NCBI GenBank assembly: GCA_005801025.1
Contig: SYDZ01000300.1
Location: forward strand, 1-9,464
From: Actinomycetota bacterium
GTDB taxonomy: Bacteria; Actinomycetota; Acidimicrobiia; Acidimicrobiales; Ilumatobacteraceae
Reading direction: 5' to 3'
DNA: 9,464 bases
Shown: positions 1 to 6,979 of the stretch, one piece after another
Numbering within the stretch: position 1 is the first letter of the stretch
Layout: the number at the start of each line of letters is the position of its first letter
Translations under genes and position numbers: made by a program
The notes under the pieces: model-generated
Seen by the model: the letters and a program-made list of their open reading frames with translations, nothing else
Told to the model about the DNA's origin: nothing
Databases searched by the model: none

Positions 1-5
1 CTCAA

Positions 6-929
6 GTGGTGATCGGCTACGGTCAAGACGTGCCTTTGCCTGCCTTATCCCTGATTGCATCACCAACCAAGCGGCTACACATTTTAGAGTTAGCTGAACA
101 AGCCGAACGGAGTGGCTTCCCCGCTTTGGCATGTCCAACCTTGGGCAACGCTTTTGGCTTATGCGCGAGTTTGGCTCACGTGACACACGAGATGCGCTTC
201 TATACGTCAATACAAGGAATCTATGGAGCCTCAGCATCAGACATTGGTTCGTTAGCCAGTCACATCGCCGAGGTATCCAAGGGTCGGTTCGCTTTGGGTC
301 TCGGGGTGAGCCACGAGGCGATGGTGAAACGCTTGGGTGTGAGCATGGGCCCACCGTTGTCAGATATGAAAAACTTTGTCGATGCTCTTCACGCTTCTGA
401 GCGCTTTGGTGGTCCGTTGCCCCCCATCTACCTCGCAACCTTACGTGATCGGATGCTGAATTTGGCGACTGAAATAGGTCAGGGTGCTTTGTGGGCTAAT
501 GCCAGTTTCACGCACTCGTTGCAACAAGTGCGGAGAGTGCCAGCAGACAAAATTGCTGAGGGTTTTTATCTAGCGAACATGATTCCAACGATTATCTCCG
601 AAGATAAGGCTGCGGCTCGAGCCGCCAATCGGGCCACGATGGCTGTGTATGTTCGGCTCCCCAATTATCGCAACTATTGGAAAGCCTGTGGGTATGTTGA
701 CGAAATGGAAGCCATTGAAGTGGCAATCGCCAATGGAAACAGCAAGGATCATTCAGCATTGATGAGTGATGCGTGGCTTGATGATTGCACGCTGAGCGGT
801 TCAGCCGACGAGGTTCGTGATGGCCTCGACCGCTGGTACGACATCGGTGTCCAACCGATTGCGGTGATGTCAAGCGTGAGCGGTGGACAAATTGCAGCTA
901 TTGGTGAATTGTTTGACATCTATCGTTAG
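6..929 (+). CDS. Luciferase-like monooxygenase (LLM class, probably F420-dependent oxidoreductase)
   Basis: Probable flavin- or F420-dependent oxidoreductase of the bacterial luciferase-like TIM-barrel superfamily, cytoplasmic; substrate unknown. Visible hallmarks are an early helix 'LAEQAERSGF' (about 29-38), a conserved strand and loop 'TSIQGIYG' (67-74), the family block 'SKGRFALGLGVSH' (91-103), 'PPIYLATLRDRML' (139-151), which resembles the usual P-I-Y-x-A-x-L segment, and the C-terminal 'GSADEVRDGLDRWYDIGV' block (265-282). The length of 307 aa is normal for the family. The first possible start is GTG at base 6, but the frame stays open to the left edge, so the true start may lie outside the window and no ribosome binding site can be judged. 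It converges on the permease gene with only 5 nt between stop codons. F420 rather than FMN is inferred from the actinobacterial setting, not from a decisive residue. Confidence 0.85.
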   Translation: MVIGYGQDVPLPALSLIASPTKRLHILELAEQAERSGFPALACPTLGNAFGLCASLAHVTHEMRFYTSIQGIYGASASDIGSLASHIAEVSKGRFALGLGVSHEAMVKRLGVSMGPPLSDMKNFVDALHASERFGGPLPPIYLATLRDRMLNLATEIGQGALWANASFTHSLQQVRRVPADKIAEGFYLANMIPTIISEDKAAARAANRATMAVYVRLPNYRNYWKACGYVDEMEAIEVAIANGNSKDHSALMSDAWLDDCTLSGSADEVRDGLDRWYDIGVQPIAVMSSVSGGQIAAIGELFDIYR

Positions 930-934
930 CAGGC

Positions 935-2122
935 TTAGCCCAATCGAAGTGTTTCAAGGGGTTCCAATTTCGCCGCTCGATTAGCGGGATATAGACCAGC
1001 CAAGACGGAAATGGTGATCGCCAAAATGATTCCTGCTGGTGCCAACCACGATGCCATGACGAAAACCCATCCAGCCAAGCTGGCACCAATGAATATTGCC
1101 AACATTCCGAGCAGGACTCCCATGACTCCTCCAATGACTCCGACTGCTATTGCTTCAAGCAAGAATTGAACGGCAATGATCTGCCGCGTGTGACCCAAGG
1201 CCCGACGGATACCAATTTCCGCCGAACGTTGAATGACGGAAATTGACATCACATTGGCGATTCCAAGACCACCTACGATGATCGCCAAAAGACCCATCGA
1301 GATAACGATGAGTTGCAGTTGGCGGTCACTTTGTGCAGCAAGTTCAAGTGCCTCACTTTTGATTTCAGTGGTGATTTCTTGAGGACCACCAAGGTTGACT
1401 GCGAGACGCAAAGCATCAGCAGATTCCTTCTCGGTTCCTTCGACGCAACGCACATACATTTTGTTTGGCTCTGCTTCATCGTCTAGGAAATCGACCTCTG
1501 CGCTGTCAAATGAAATGAAAACTGCGTTATCAAATCCTGGCTCCAATTCAACAGAATCCAATATGCCAACCACTGCATATGGGATACCCCGTAGTTCAAT
1601 TGTCCGTATTTCACCTGGCAGAAGTTTGAACTCTTGCGCAAGACCGACGCCGATGACGGCCGAGCGAGCACCCTTCTGAGCGTCAAAGTCGCTGATCCAG
1701 CGACCACTGACTAAGCCAACCTCAAGGACGTCAGGGAGGTACAGATCTGTACCCAAAACAGGAATCGGCACTGTTTCAAAAACATCAGAGGCTTCTTCAT
1801 ATGGTGAGACGACGATATTTGCCAACTCAACAACTGCACTAACTTTTTCCACAGTGGTCACAGTTAGGGCTCGTTCAACAGCGTCTTGAGGAAGGGTTGG
1901 GTCTTGACCACCAAAAGAACTTGATGCCGCTGCCTCAATGAGGTTGGTGCCGAGTTTATTCACCTTCGCCTTGAGATCGCCCTTTGCCGAATCAGTCAGT
2001 CCAACGGAGGCAATGATCGCTGCCACACCAATCATCGGACCGAGTAGCAAAAGCAAGGTTCGAACTTTGCGTGCGAACAAACCATTAAAGGCGACACGGA
2101 GCAAATCTTTGAAAGTGCTCAT
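935..2122 (-). CDS. MacB/FtsX-type ABC transporter permease
   Basis: Membrane subunit of a type VII (MacB-like, mechanotransmission) ABC transporter, 395 aa, a normal length. The sequence shows an N-terminal cytoplasmic helix, TM1 at about 22-42 ('RTLLLLLGPMIGVAAIIASV'), a large extracytoplasmic MacB-PCD-like domain (about 45-268, starting with a 'LGTNLI' segment typical of the family), and a C-terminal FtsX domain with three TM stretches (about 270-297, 318-350, 357-378). The cytoplasmic coupling loop 'RSAEIGIRRALG' (299-310) and the terminal 'GLYPANRAAKLEPLETLR' (376-393) are classic FtsX-family motifs. The ATG overlaps the TGA of the upstream ATPase gene as ATGA, indicating translational coupling. 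It is the last gene of a four-gene cluster. Such transporters do not necessarily move a substrate through the membrane; they can drive extracytoplasmic conformational work. Cargo cannot be read from the sequence. Confidence 0.93.
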   Translation of the reverse strand: MSTFKDLLRVAFNGLFARKVRTLLLLLGPMIGVAAIIASVGLTDSAKGDLKAKVNKLGTNLIEAAASSSFGGQDPTLPQDAVERALTVTTVEKVSAVVELANIVVSPYEEASDVFETVPIPVLGTDLYLPDVLEVGLVSGRWISDFDAQKGARSAVIGVGLAQEFKLLPGEIRTIELRGIPYAVVGILDSVELEPGFDNAVFISFDSAEVDFLDDEAEPNKMYVRCVEGTEKESADALRLAVNLGGPQEITTEIKSEALELAAQSDRQLQLIVISMGLLAIIVGGLGIANVMSISVIQRSAEIGIRRALGHTRQIIAVQFLLEAIAVGVIGGVMGVLLGMLAIFIGASLAGWVFVMASWLAPAGIILAITISVLAGLYPANRAAKLEPLETLRLG

Positions 2123-2826
2123 CGTCGTAAAATCTCGTCTGTGACAATGCCGCCGTCAAGCATTGAAATCTTGCGTGCAGCAGAGTTGGCGATACTGGCG
2201 TCATGGGTGACGATCACAACTGCTCGGGAGGTGGCCTGCAAACTTGAGAGAATCTCCATCACGTTCGCTGCATTTTTAGAATCAAGAGCTCCTGTTGGCT
2301 CATCGGCGAGGAGGATTTTTGGCTCAGTGACAAGCGCCCGTGCGAGAGCAACACGCTGTTGCTCACCTCCAGAAAGCTGCACCGGTCGATGATCAGCGCG
2401 CTTTGCGAGACCGACCCGCTCGAGACTTGCCATTGCCCGTTCTTTACGTTCGGCGGGTTTCAAGGACCGATACAAAAGAGCAGTTTCAACATTTCCGAGG
2501 GCATCTAGATGGGGAATGAGATGGAATTGTTGAAAGACAAAGCCGATACTCTGACCGCGCACTCGCGTGCGCGCTGCATCGGCTAAACGCGTGACTTCCT
2601 CTCCCCCTACAGTGATTGTGCCTTCAGTTGGGACATCCAAACATCCGAGTAAGCCGAGCATGGTTGATTTGCCCGAACCCGACGGTCCAACGATTGACAA
2701 AAAGTCTCCAGCGCGAATGAGCATCGAGACATCACGTAGGGCCCACACCGCCGCCTCCCCCGTGCCATAAACGCGCGAGACATGACTGAGTTCCATGAGT
2801 ACCGAAGCATCAGTAACATTTGACAT
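2119..2826 (-). CDS. MacB/LolD-type ABC transporter ATP-binding protein
   Basis: Cytoplasmic ATPase that powers the adjacent FtsX-type permease; 235 aa, typical of the LolD/FtsE/MacB-NBD family. All nucleotide-binding motifs are intact: Walker A GPSGSGKST (47-55), Q-loop 'FVFQQF' (96-101), ABC signature LSGGEQQRVALARAL (151-165), Walker B ILLADEP (171-177) with catalytic E176, D-loop ALDS (180-183) and switch histidine H208 in 'VTHD'. 'GFVFQQFHLIPHLDALGNVE' is the usual LolD/MacB-type Q-loop context. It starts 8 nt after the adaptor's TGA and its own stop overlaps the permease ATG. No clear Shine-Dalgarno is visible before the chosen ATG (2826); an internal ATG at residue 11 (MELSHVS) would also keep the whole domain, so the first 10 residues are uncertain. 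Confidence 0.96.
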   Translation of the reverse strand: MSNVTDASVLMELSHVSRVYGTGEAAVWALRDVSMLIRAGDFLSIVGPSGSGKSTMLGLLGCLDVPTEGTITVGGEEVTRLADAARTRVRGQSIGFVFQQFHLIPHLDALGNVETALLYRSLKPAERKERAMASLERVGLAKRADHRPVQLSGGEQQRVALARALVTEPKILLADEPTGALDSKNAANVMEILSSLQATSRAVVIVTHDASIANSAARKISMLDGGIVTDEILRR

Positions 2827-2834
2827 AAGAGGAA

Positions 2835-4979
2835 TCAGGAAACCTCGGCCGCAGAGCTGGAAACGATATCGACGATGATCAATTCATCGCCTACAAGTCC
2901 TTCTTTGATCTCAACCCACTCACCGTCAATCAGACCGATCGTCACGTTCAAACGCGTGATCGTTCCTTGATCGTTGACGACTCGAACTTGATCGCCATCC
3001 GCCGAACGCAACACTGAAGCAACCGGCACCGCTAAAACCTGCAATGCCTCAGCAAGGGTGACATCGATTGAAACCGTGGCGCCGTCAACAGCGTCAAAAG
3101 CGCCTGAGACTGAAACGGTTCCTTCGTATTTCTCTTCGCCGTCGGGGCCGACAGTTGCACTGTCATCCAACTCAGTGATCACACCTGGCAGAATCTGTCC
3201 TCCAACTTTGAGGTCAACAGAGACATCTTGACCGACAACAAGTTCCGCTCGGTCAGTCGGGCTGACCTTCATAGTGATTGTGAATTCAGGCTCCGTCAGG
3301 CTGAGTACAACATTGCCCTTGAGTACGAATTCGCCCTCGTCAACTTCAACTTTGCCGATACGCGCTGGCCATTGCGCCACCAACATATCTGAAGGTAAAA
3401 ACACCACGTCGTCATTGATTGTGTCAATGAGAACTGTGACGCTCGAGGAACCCGCCTTCATAATCACTGTCCCACTCAAGACTCGAAAGTCCTGACCATT
3501 GGTGGCTGTGCCTGACACCTGATAATTCACTGAGGTGTCTTCGGTGATCGGAGCATCAGAAACAATGCGGAATGAACCGCTACGACCTTCAGAGATTGCT
3601 GAGCCTCCTATCAATGTCAGTTCAGGTAAATCGCCACTTTGAATGACAACCGTGGCTTTGACGATTGTTCCGAGGTAGTAGCGATTGCTATTTCCTGCCG
3701 GAGGCACATCCCGAGTAATTGTGAAAATCAACCTCTCATCAAGTTCGACGGCATCATCTCTTCGTATTTGGAAATCGATATCAACGCTTTCATTTCCAGC
3801 ACTAATGGTGTAGACATCGCTATCTGGAGTGAGGTAATCGATATCGCTTTCGGCGTTTCCTGAGAGGGAGACATTAAAACGAATATCGCGATTGGATTTA
3901 ACAGACGTCCGAACTGTGAACGTCACAGTCGAACCCTCGTCGATGGTTTCCCCACTGGCCTTCACGGTTAATAGTGGACGCAATTCAGAACCATTGGCTG
4001 AGATGACAACACGCACCGATTTAACTGCGCCGGACAAGTAACTCGTATCATCGCCAAACTGCTGAGCGATAGCAAACGTGATATCCTCTTCGTCTTCAAT
4101 CACCGAATCAACGAAAATATCCGATGTAACGGAGACTGTAGTATCGCCAGCTGGTAAGACGATATTCGTTAAAATCTCTTCGTAGTCATCGTCATTGGCG
4201 ATGTCATCACCGCCGGCTGCCGAACCACCAATGGCCAGCGCCACAGTGAGGTTTGTCGCAAGGACGATATCTGAGGTGACTGTGAACGTCACTGACCCGC
4301 CCTCGGAAACAGAACTCGAGCTTGCAGAGACAGTCAGCGTTGGCTTTGTCGTAGAAGATCCACGGAAAGTGGATCCAGTTGCAGAAGGAACTGACGGTGT
4401 CACAACGAAGGCGGCGGTATTGGCTCGTCCGACTGAGTACGCAGCACTATTCGACGACAAAGAAACCGTGACAGTTTCATCACTCTCATTTGCCGATCCG
4501 CTATACCCGCGATCAAACTGCCACTGGGCTAATGCCGACCTCGTTTGTTCAGTGAACAACGAATCAACACTGCTAATCGGATATCCATTCTCATTGAGAA
4601 TTGTTTCCAGCTGCTTGACATCAGGTCCAACGCTTCCAACACTGAGTTCTCTGTAAAAAGAAAAATCGCCTGGCACGGCTACTGCCGTTCGTCCATCAAG
4701 AGCAAAAACTCCATCGCCTGCCTCAACCGTGTCACCATCTTCAACACTTATTTGACTGACTTTACCGTCGACCGCAGAGTTGATCTTTTTTGTCTCATCG
4801 CGTCGAACTTCGCCAGACACAGTCAACACATCCGAAAGATTGCGGCGTTCAACGGCTCGTGGGGTGATGAGAATATTGTTGGTGGATCCATCTCCACCGG
4901 AATTATTCAGGACTAATAGTGCAGCAGCAATCAGTGCAAGCAATCCCACTGCAATAGTAATTTTCCCTTTGGCGGTCAT
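2835..4979 (-). CDS. Membrane-fusion/periplasmic-adaptor-like protein with peptidoglycan-binding and Calx-beta domains
   Basis: Extracytoplasmic adaptor of the neighbouring MacB-like transporter, 714 aa, much longer than a usual MacA/HlyD adaptor (about 350-450 aa). Domain order as read: N-terminal TM anchor (7-25); first lipoyl/barrel-sandwich half (about 46-100; 'VSQISVEDGDTVEAGDGVFAL'-like turn at 74-94); PG_binding_1-like domain (about 108-160, with 'GSVGPDVKQLETILNENGY' and 'TRSALAQWQF'); Ser/Thr-rich linker (about 161-212); three Calx-beta-like repeats (213-327, 335-447, 452-523); second lipoyl half (about 524-567, 'IGKVEVDEGEFVLKGNVVLSL'-like); beta-barrel (about 568-645); membrane-proximal domain (646-705, 'VLAVPVASVLR'). 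No coiled-coil hairpin is seen. The ATG abuts the TAA of the upstream gene and has a GGAG site 5 nt upstream; the ATPase gene follows after 8 nt. Adaptor identity is strong, whereas the role of the Calx-beta insert is inference. Confidence 0.88.
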   Translation of the reverse strand: MTAKGKITIAVGLLALIAAALLVLNNSGGDGSTNNILITPRAVERRNLSDVLTVSGEVRRDETKKINSAVDGKVSQISVEDGDTVEAGDGVFALDGRTAVAVPGDFSFYRELSVGSVGPDVKQLETILNENGYPISSVDSLFTEQTRSALAQWQFDRGYSGSANESDETVTVSLSSNSAAYSVGRANTAAFVVTPSVPSATGSTFRGSSTTKPTLTVSASSSSVSEGGSVTFTVTSDIVLATNLTVALAIGGSAAGGDDIANDDDYEEILTNIVLPAGDTTVSVTSDIFVDSVIEDEEDITFAIAQQFGDDTSYLSGAVKSVRVVISANGSELRPLLTVKASGETIDEGSTVTFTVRTSVKSNRDIRFNVSLSGNAESDIDYLTPDSDVYTISAGNESVDIDFQIRRDDAVELDERLIFTITRDVPPAGNSNRYYLGTIVKATVVIQSGDLPELTLIGGSAISEGRSGSFRIVSDAPITEDTSVNYQVSGTATNGQDFRVLSGTVIMKAGSSSVTVLIDTINDDVVFLPSDMLVAQWPARIGKVEVDEGEFVLKGNVVLSLTEPEFTITMKVSPTDRAELVVGQDVSVDLKVGGQILPGVITELDDSATVGPDGEEKYEGTVSVSGAFDAVDGATVSIDVTLAEALQVLAVPVASVLRSADGDQVRVVNDQGTITRLNVTIGLIDGEWVEIKEGLVGDELIIVDIVSSSAAEVS
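3411..4343 (-). repeat. Three tandem Calx-beta-like domains within the adaptor gene
   Basis: The stretch encodes three diverged protein repeats of about 110, 113 and 72 residues. Each begins with a strand plus 'S-x-x-x-S/D-E-G' segment (SVSEGGSVTFTV at 223-234; TIDEGSTVTFTV at 345-356; AISEGRSGSFRI at 461-472). Each has the mid-domain acidic-aromatic turn (DDDYEE 263-268; DIDYLT 379-384; GQDFRV 495-500), followed by a G/S-containing strand pair. Repeats 1 and 2 also have the downstream acidic pair (IEDEEDITFAI 294-304; ELDERLIFTI 412-421). This is the recognisable Calx-beta consensus. Repeat 3 stops after 'IDTINDD', before that last strand. Calx-beta domains are known to bind calcium through such acidic residues; calcium binding here is inferred. 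Confidence 0.82.
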
Positions 4980-5705
4980 TTATGCTCCATCTTCTATGGT
5001 GTCGTTTATTCCCAACTCAGTGATGCACTGATTCAGATCCCGCTCATTTAGTTCGCCGTCCGCACTCTGAAATTGTGAGGGTGTGATTAAACCGGAGGCG
5101 TCGATGGAAGTTTCGATTTTCCAACCCTTTTTCTTTAAGCAATCCGAGAGAACGACGAATCCCTCATTTCTGGCTTTGATCTCCTCGGGAGTCAGATTCG
5201 CCCGAGTCGTCTGAACCTCCTCGAGGACATTCACGATGTCGCTGCGAGCAGCGCATTTCTGAACCAGTTCCAGATAGGCGGAATCTTGGTAAGCAGGGTT
5301 ATTGGGATCTTGAAGATTGCCGCGTATTCCTTCACCGGCGTCCTCAAGGCAGCCAGAAAAACTTTTAAAGGCGTCAAATAGCTTCAGTTCTGGGGGGCGT
5401 TTATCCTCATTGAGAGGAATCGTGTCCGCAGTGGCATCGTCGGGCACAGATCCATCTACTGGCGCCTGAGAGCCGTTTTCAATCAAGATGGGGGCAATGG
5501 TTGAGCGCATTGCCGTGACTTCCTCAGGGGTCATTACTTGGATGGAATCAACATCACGAATGATTGAGACCGCACCACCCTCTTTGGGCAGATTCATCAA
5601 GAGTCCGCCGCCGGCTCCGAGCAACAAGGCAGCAGTGATTCCGATGGCTGCGTACTTTTTGGTCTGGGGCTTTGTGTCGTTCGTTTCCATCATTGTTCTG
5701 TTCAT
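4980..5705 (-). CDS. Membrane-anchored extracytoplasmic protein with four cysteines, function unknown
   Basis: I do not recognise a named family. With the ATG at 5705 the product is 241 aa: a short basic, polar N-terminus (TKPQTKKY), one TM helix (about 19-37, 'AAIGITAALLLGAGGGLLMN'-like), then a polar outside domain. That domain has an acidic, low-complexity stretch followed by a helical region with exactly four cysteines in similar contexts: 'FSGCLED', 'QKCAAR', 'LSDCLKKKGW' and 'NQCITELG' (residues 119, 151, 189 and 227). Two disulfides are plausible. It is the first gene of the export cluster and its TAA abuts the adaptor ATG, so it probably works with or is made alongside the transporter. 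The start is uncertain: the frame extends to a TTG at 5789, but that extension is unlike protein, and ATGs at 5693 and 5690 are also possible. None has a good Shine-Dalgarno. Confidence 0.75.
   Translation of the reverse strand: MNRTMMETNDTKPQTKKYAAIGITAALLLGAGGGLLMNLPKEGGAVSIIRDVDSIQVMTPEEVTAMRSTIAPILIENGSQAPVDGSVPDDATADTIPLNEDKRPPELKLFDAFKSFSGCLEDAGEGIRGNLQDPNNPAYQDSAYLELVQKCAARSDIVNVLEEVQTTRANLTPEEIKARNEGFVVLSDCLKKKGWKIETSIDASGLITPSQFQSADGELNERDLNQCITELGINDTIEDGA
4985..4988 (-). promoter_or_regulatory. Ribosome binding site of the adaptor gene
   Basis: On the minus strand GGAG lies 5 nt before the adaptor ATG (4979) and inside the last codons of the upstream four-cysteine protein gene. 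With TAA directly abutting ATG, this supports both the chosen adaptor start and translational coupling between the two genes. Confidence 0.7.
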
Positions 5706-6010
5706 TTGAGTTGAGTTTGGTTGAGACCTTGCTGTTTGCTTTGAGCCGATCGTCGGGGGGCTTGCGACAGGGATGAATACAGATTGCAACTCTTAGGTGA
5801 GAAGTGAACCCACCCAAGGTAAGAACACGGCGAGAATTTTTGGGACTCGGTAAGAGCTCCAATCAGAGCGGACTCAGGCTGACCAGTAGGGGTTGTGGAC
5901 ATGGAGAATCCGATTTCGGCCCCCGCTCCACTGCGGTGACGAACAAAGACCGAGCCCACACGAGCCTGAGCGAAATTCCCCACGGCCGAAGTTTAGTTGA
6001 GTCGCACGCC
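5706..6010. other. Intergenic region between the lipid cluster and the export cluster
   Basis: About 300 nt between two minus-strand genes. It should hold the 3' end of the acyltransferase transcript and the promoter of the export cluster, but I see neither a hairpin followed by a T-run nor a convincing -35/-10 pair. Only very short palindromes are present: a 4-bp stem at 5923-5936 (CCGC...GCGG) and another at 5910-5919 (CCGA..TCGG). A minus-strand frame from an ATG at 5902 ends at 5702 with TGA overlapping the ATG at 5705, but its translation is low-complexity and unlike a real protein. No RNA gene was recognised. Confidence 0.5.
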
Positions 6011-6967
6011 CTACACCTCATCGTTGTCAACGTTTGTGCTGCTCATTATCTGGTGCGGGTACCCAGGATCGCTCGGCCAATTCGGCTGTAGAAGGTGCCA
6101 CTGCGATGGTGCTTTACGAATCAAAGCTTCGAGTTCATGGGCAAGGTTCTGCGTAATACGCGAGACATCAGGTCGTAAACGACCTTGGCGTTCACAGTCC
6201 ATAGGGGCACCGATAATCCCGTGGTGACCCAGGTTTTGATCAGTAAAGAAAGCCGCTGTTGGCAGGAGAGCGGCACCCGTTCGTAATGCCAAAGTAGCCG
6301 GCCCAGCAGGAAGCGTTGTTGTCTCCCCGAAGAACTTCACTGGAATACCACCACCCGTCAGATCTCGATCACTCAACAAGCAAACGACTTCATTGTTTCT
6401 TAGGGCATGGAGTACTTCTGTACCGGCGCTGGGTCCAAGTGGGATGACTGTCATGCCGAACTTTCTCCGTAAATCCGCAAACCATTCAAATAGAGCGGGC
6501 GGTTGAATCGCCTCCACAACCACTGTCATTTTTATTCCAGTGTCCACAGCCCAACGACCCATCCATTCCCACCCACCTAAGTGTGGTAACGCAAATATCG
6601 CCCCGTTGCCTCGGTCAAGGGCTGGGAGTAAATTCTCGGTGTAACCATCAATCGTCGTTGTGGCCGCGACTTTGGTGGCTGTGCGTGATGGCAAACGAAA
6701 ACTCTCGAGGTAGTAATGGGCGTAGCTTTGAAAGACCTCTCTTGCCATTTTCCGAATCTCCGCCTGTTCGGCGTGTGGATTAACGCGACGCATATGACGT
6801 TCAACCATCATCCGCTTATCGGTTGAGGACCAAAAGGCAGGCAAACTAATCGCCGAACTGACGACCCCTGTGGCCGCATTTGGTACACATCGTGACAACA
6901 ACGAGCCGAACCTATATGCACCGACGATGAGTGAATCATGAAGAGATTGCTTCACCTGTGACACCAC
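6011..6967 (-). CDS. HtrB/PatA-like lipid acyltransferase (probable phosphatidylinositol mannoside acyltransferase)
   Basis: Membrane-associated acyltransferase of the LpxL/HtrB family, 318 aa. In actinobacteria members next to pgsA (PatA) transfer a fatty acyl chain to phosphatidylinositol mannosides on the cytoplasmic side of the membrane. The catalytic HX4E motif is present as H129-LGGW-E134 in 'ALPHLGGWEWMG' (126-137). Other family blocks are 'LLSDRDLTGGGIPVKFFGE' (197-215), 'PAGPATLALRTGAALLP' (220-236) and the C-terminal 'PSQWHLLQPNWPSD' (287-300). The N-terminal 'YAHYYLESFRLP' (82-93) resembles the usual 'Y..E..RLP' segment. It starts at GTG 6967 (tandem GTGs; no strong Shine-Dalgarno) 12 nt after pgsA. 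Function by gene order is good, but lipid A substrates are excluded only by inference that the host is an actinobacterium. No pimA-like mannosyltransferase follows it here. Confidence 0.88.
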   Translation of the reverse strand: MVSQVKQSLHDSLIVGAYRFGSLLSRCVPNAATGVVSSAISLPAFWSSTDKRMMVERHMRRVNPHAEQAEIRKMAREVFQSYAHYYLESFRLPSRTATKVAATTTIDGYTENLLPALDRGNGAIFALPHLGGWEWMGRWAVDTGIKMTVVVEAIQPPALFEWFADLRRKFGMTVIPLGPSAGTEVLHALRNNEVVCLLSDRDLTGGGIPVKFFGETTTLPAGPATLALRTGAALLPTAAFFTDQNLGHHGIIGAPMDCERQGRLRPDVSRITQNLAHELEALIRKAPSQWHLLQPNWPSDPGYPHQIMSSTNVDNDEV

Positions 6968-6979
6968 TTTGATGGCCGA

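Noticed and set aside
4195..4656. 153-codon open frame on the plus strand opposite the adaptor gene.
   Set aside because: It lies wholly antisense to a well-supported gene and its Ser/Thr/Val/Pro-rich translation reflects the complementary codons of the Calx-beta region.
5706..5789. N-terminal extension of the four-cysteine protein to a TTG at 5789.
   Set aside because: The added 28 residues are unlike a protein N-terminus, would displace the membrane anchor inward, and the TTG has no ribosome binding site.
5702..5902. Minus-strand frame from ATG 5902 whose TGA overlaps the ATG at 5705, suggesting a small coupled upstream gene.
   Set aside because: The translation is rich in Ser, Gln and Pro with no domain-like pattern, and there is no Shine-Dalgarno; the ATGA overlap alone is weak evidence.
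5910..5936. Short palindromes considered as a terminator or operator.
   Set aside because: Stems are only 4 bp and no T-run follows on the minus strand; expected by chance.
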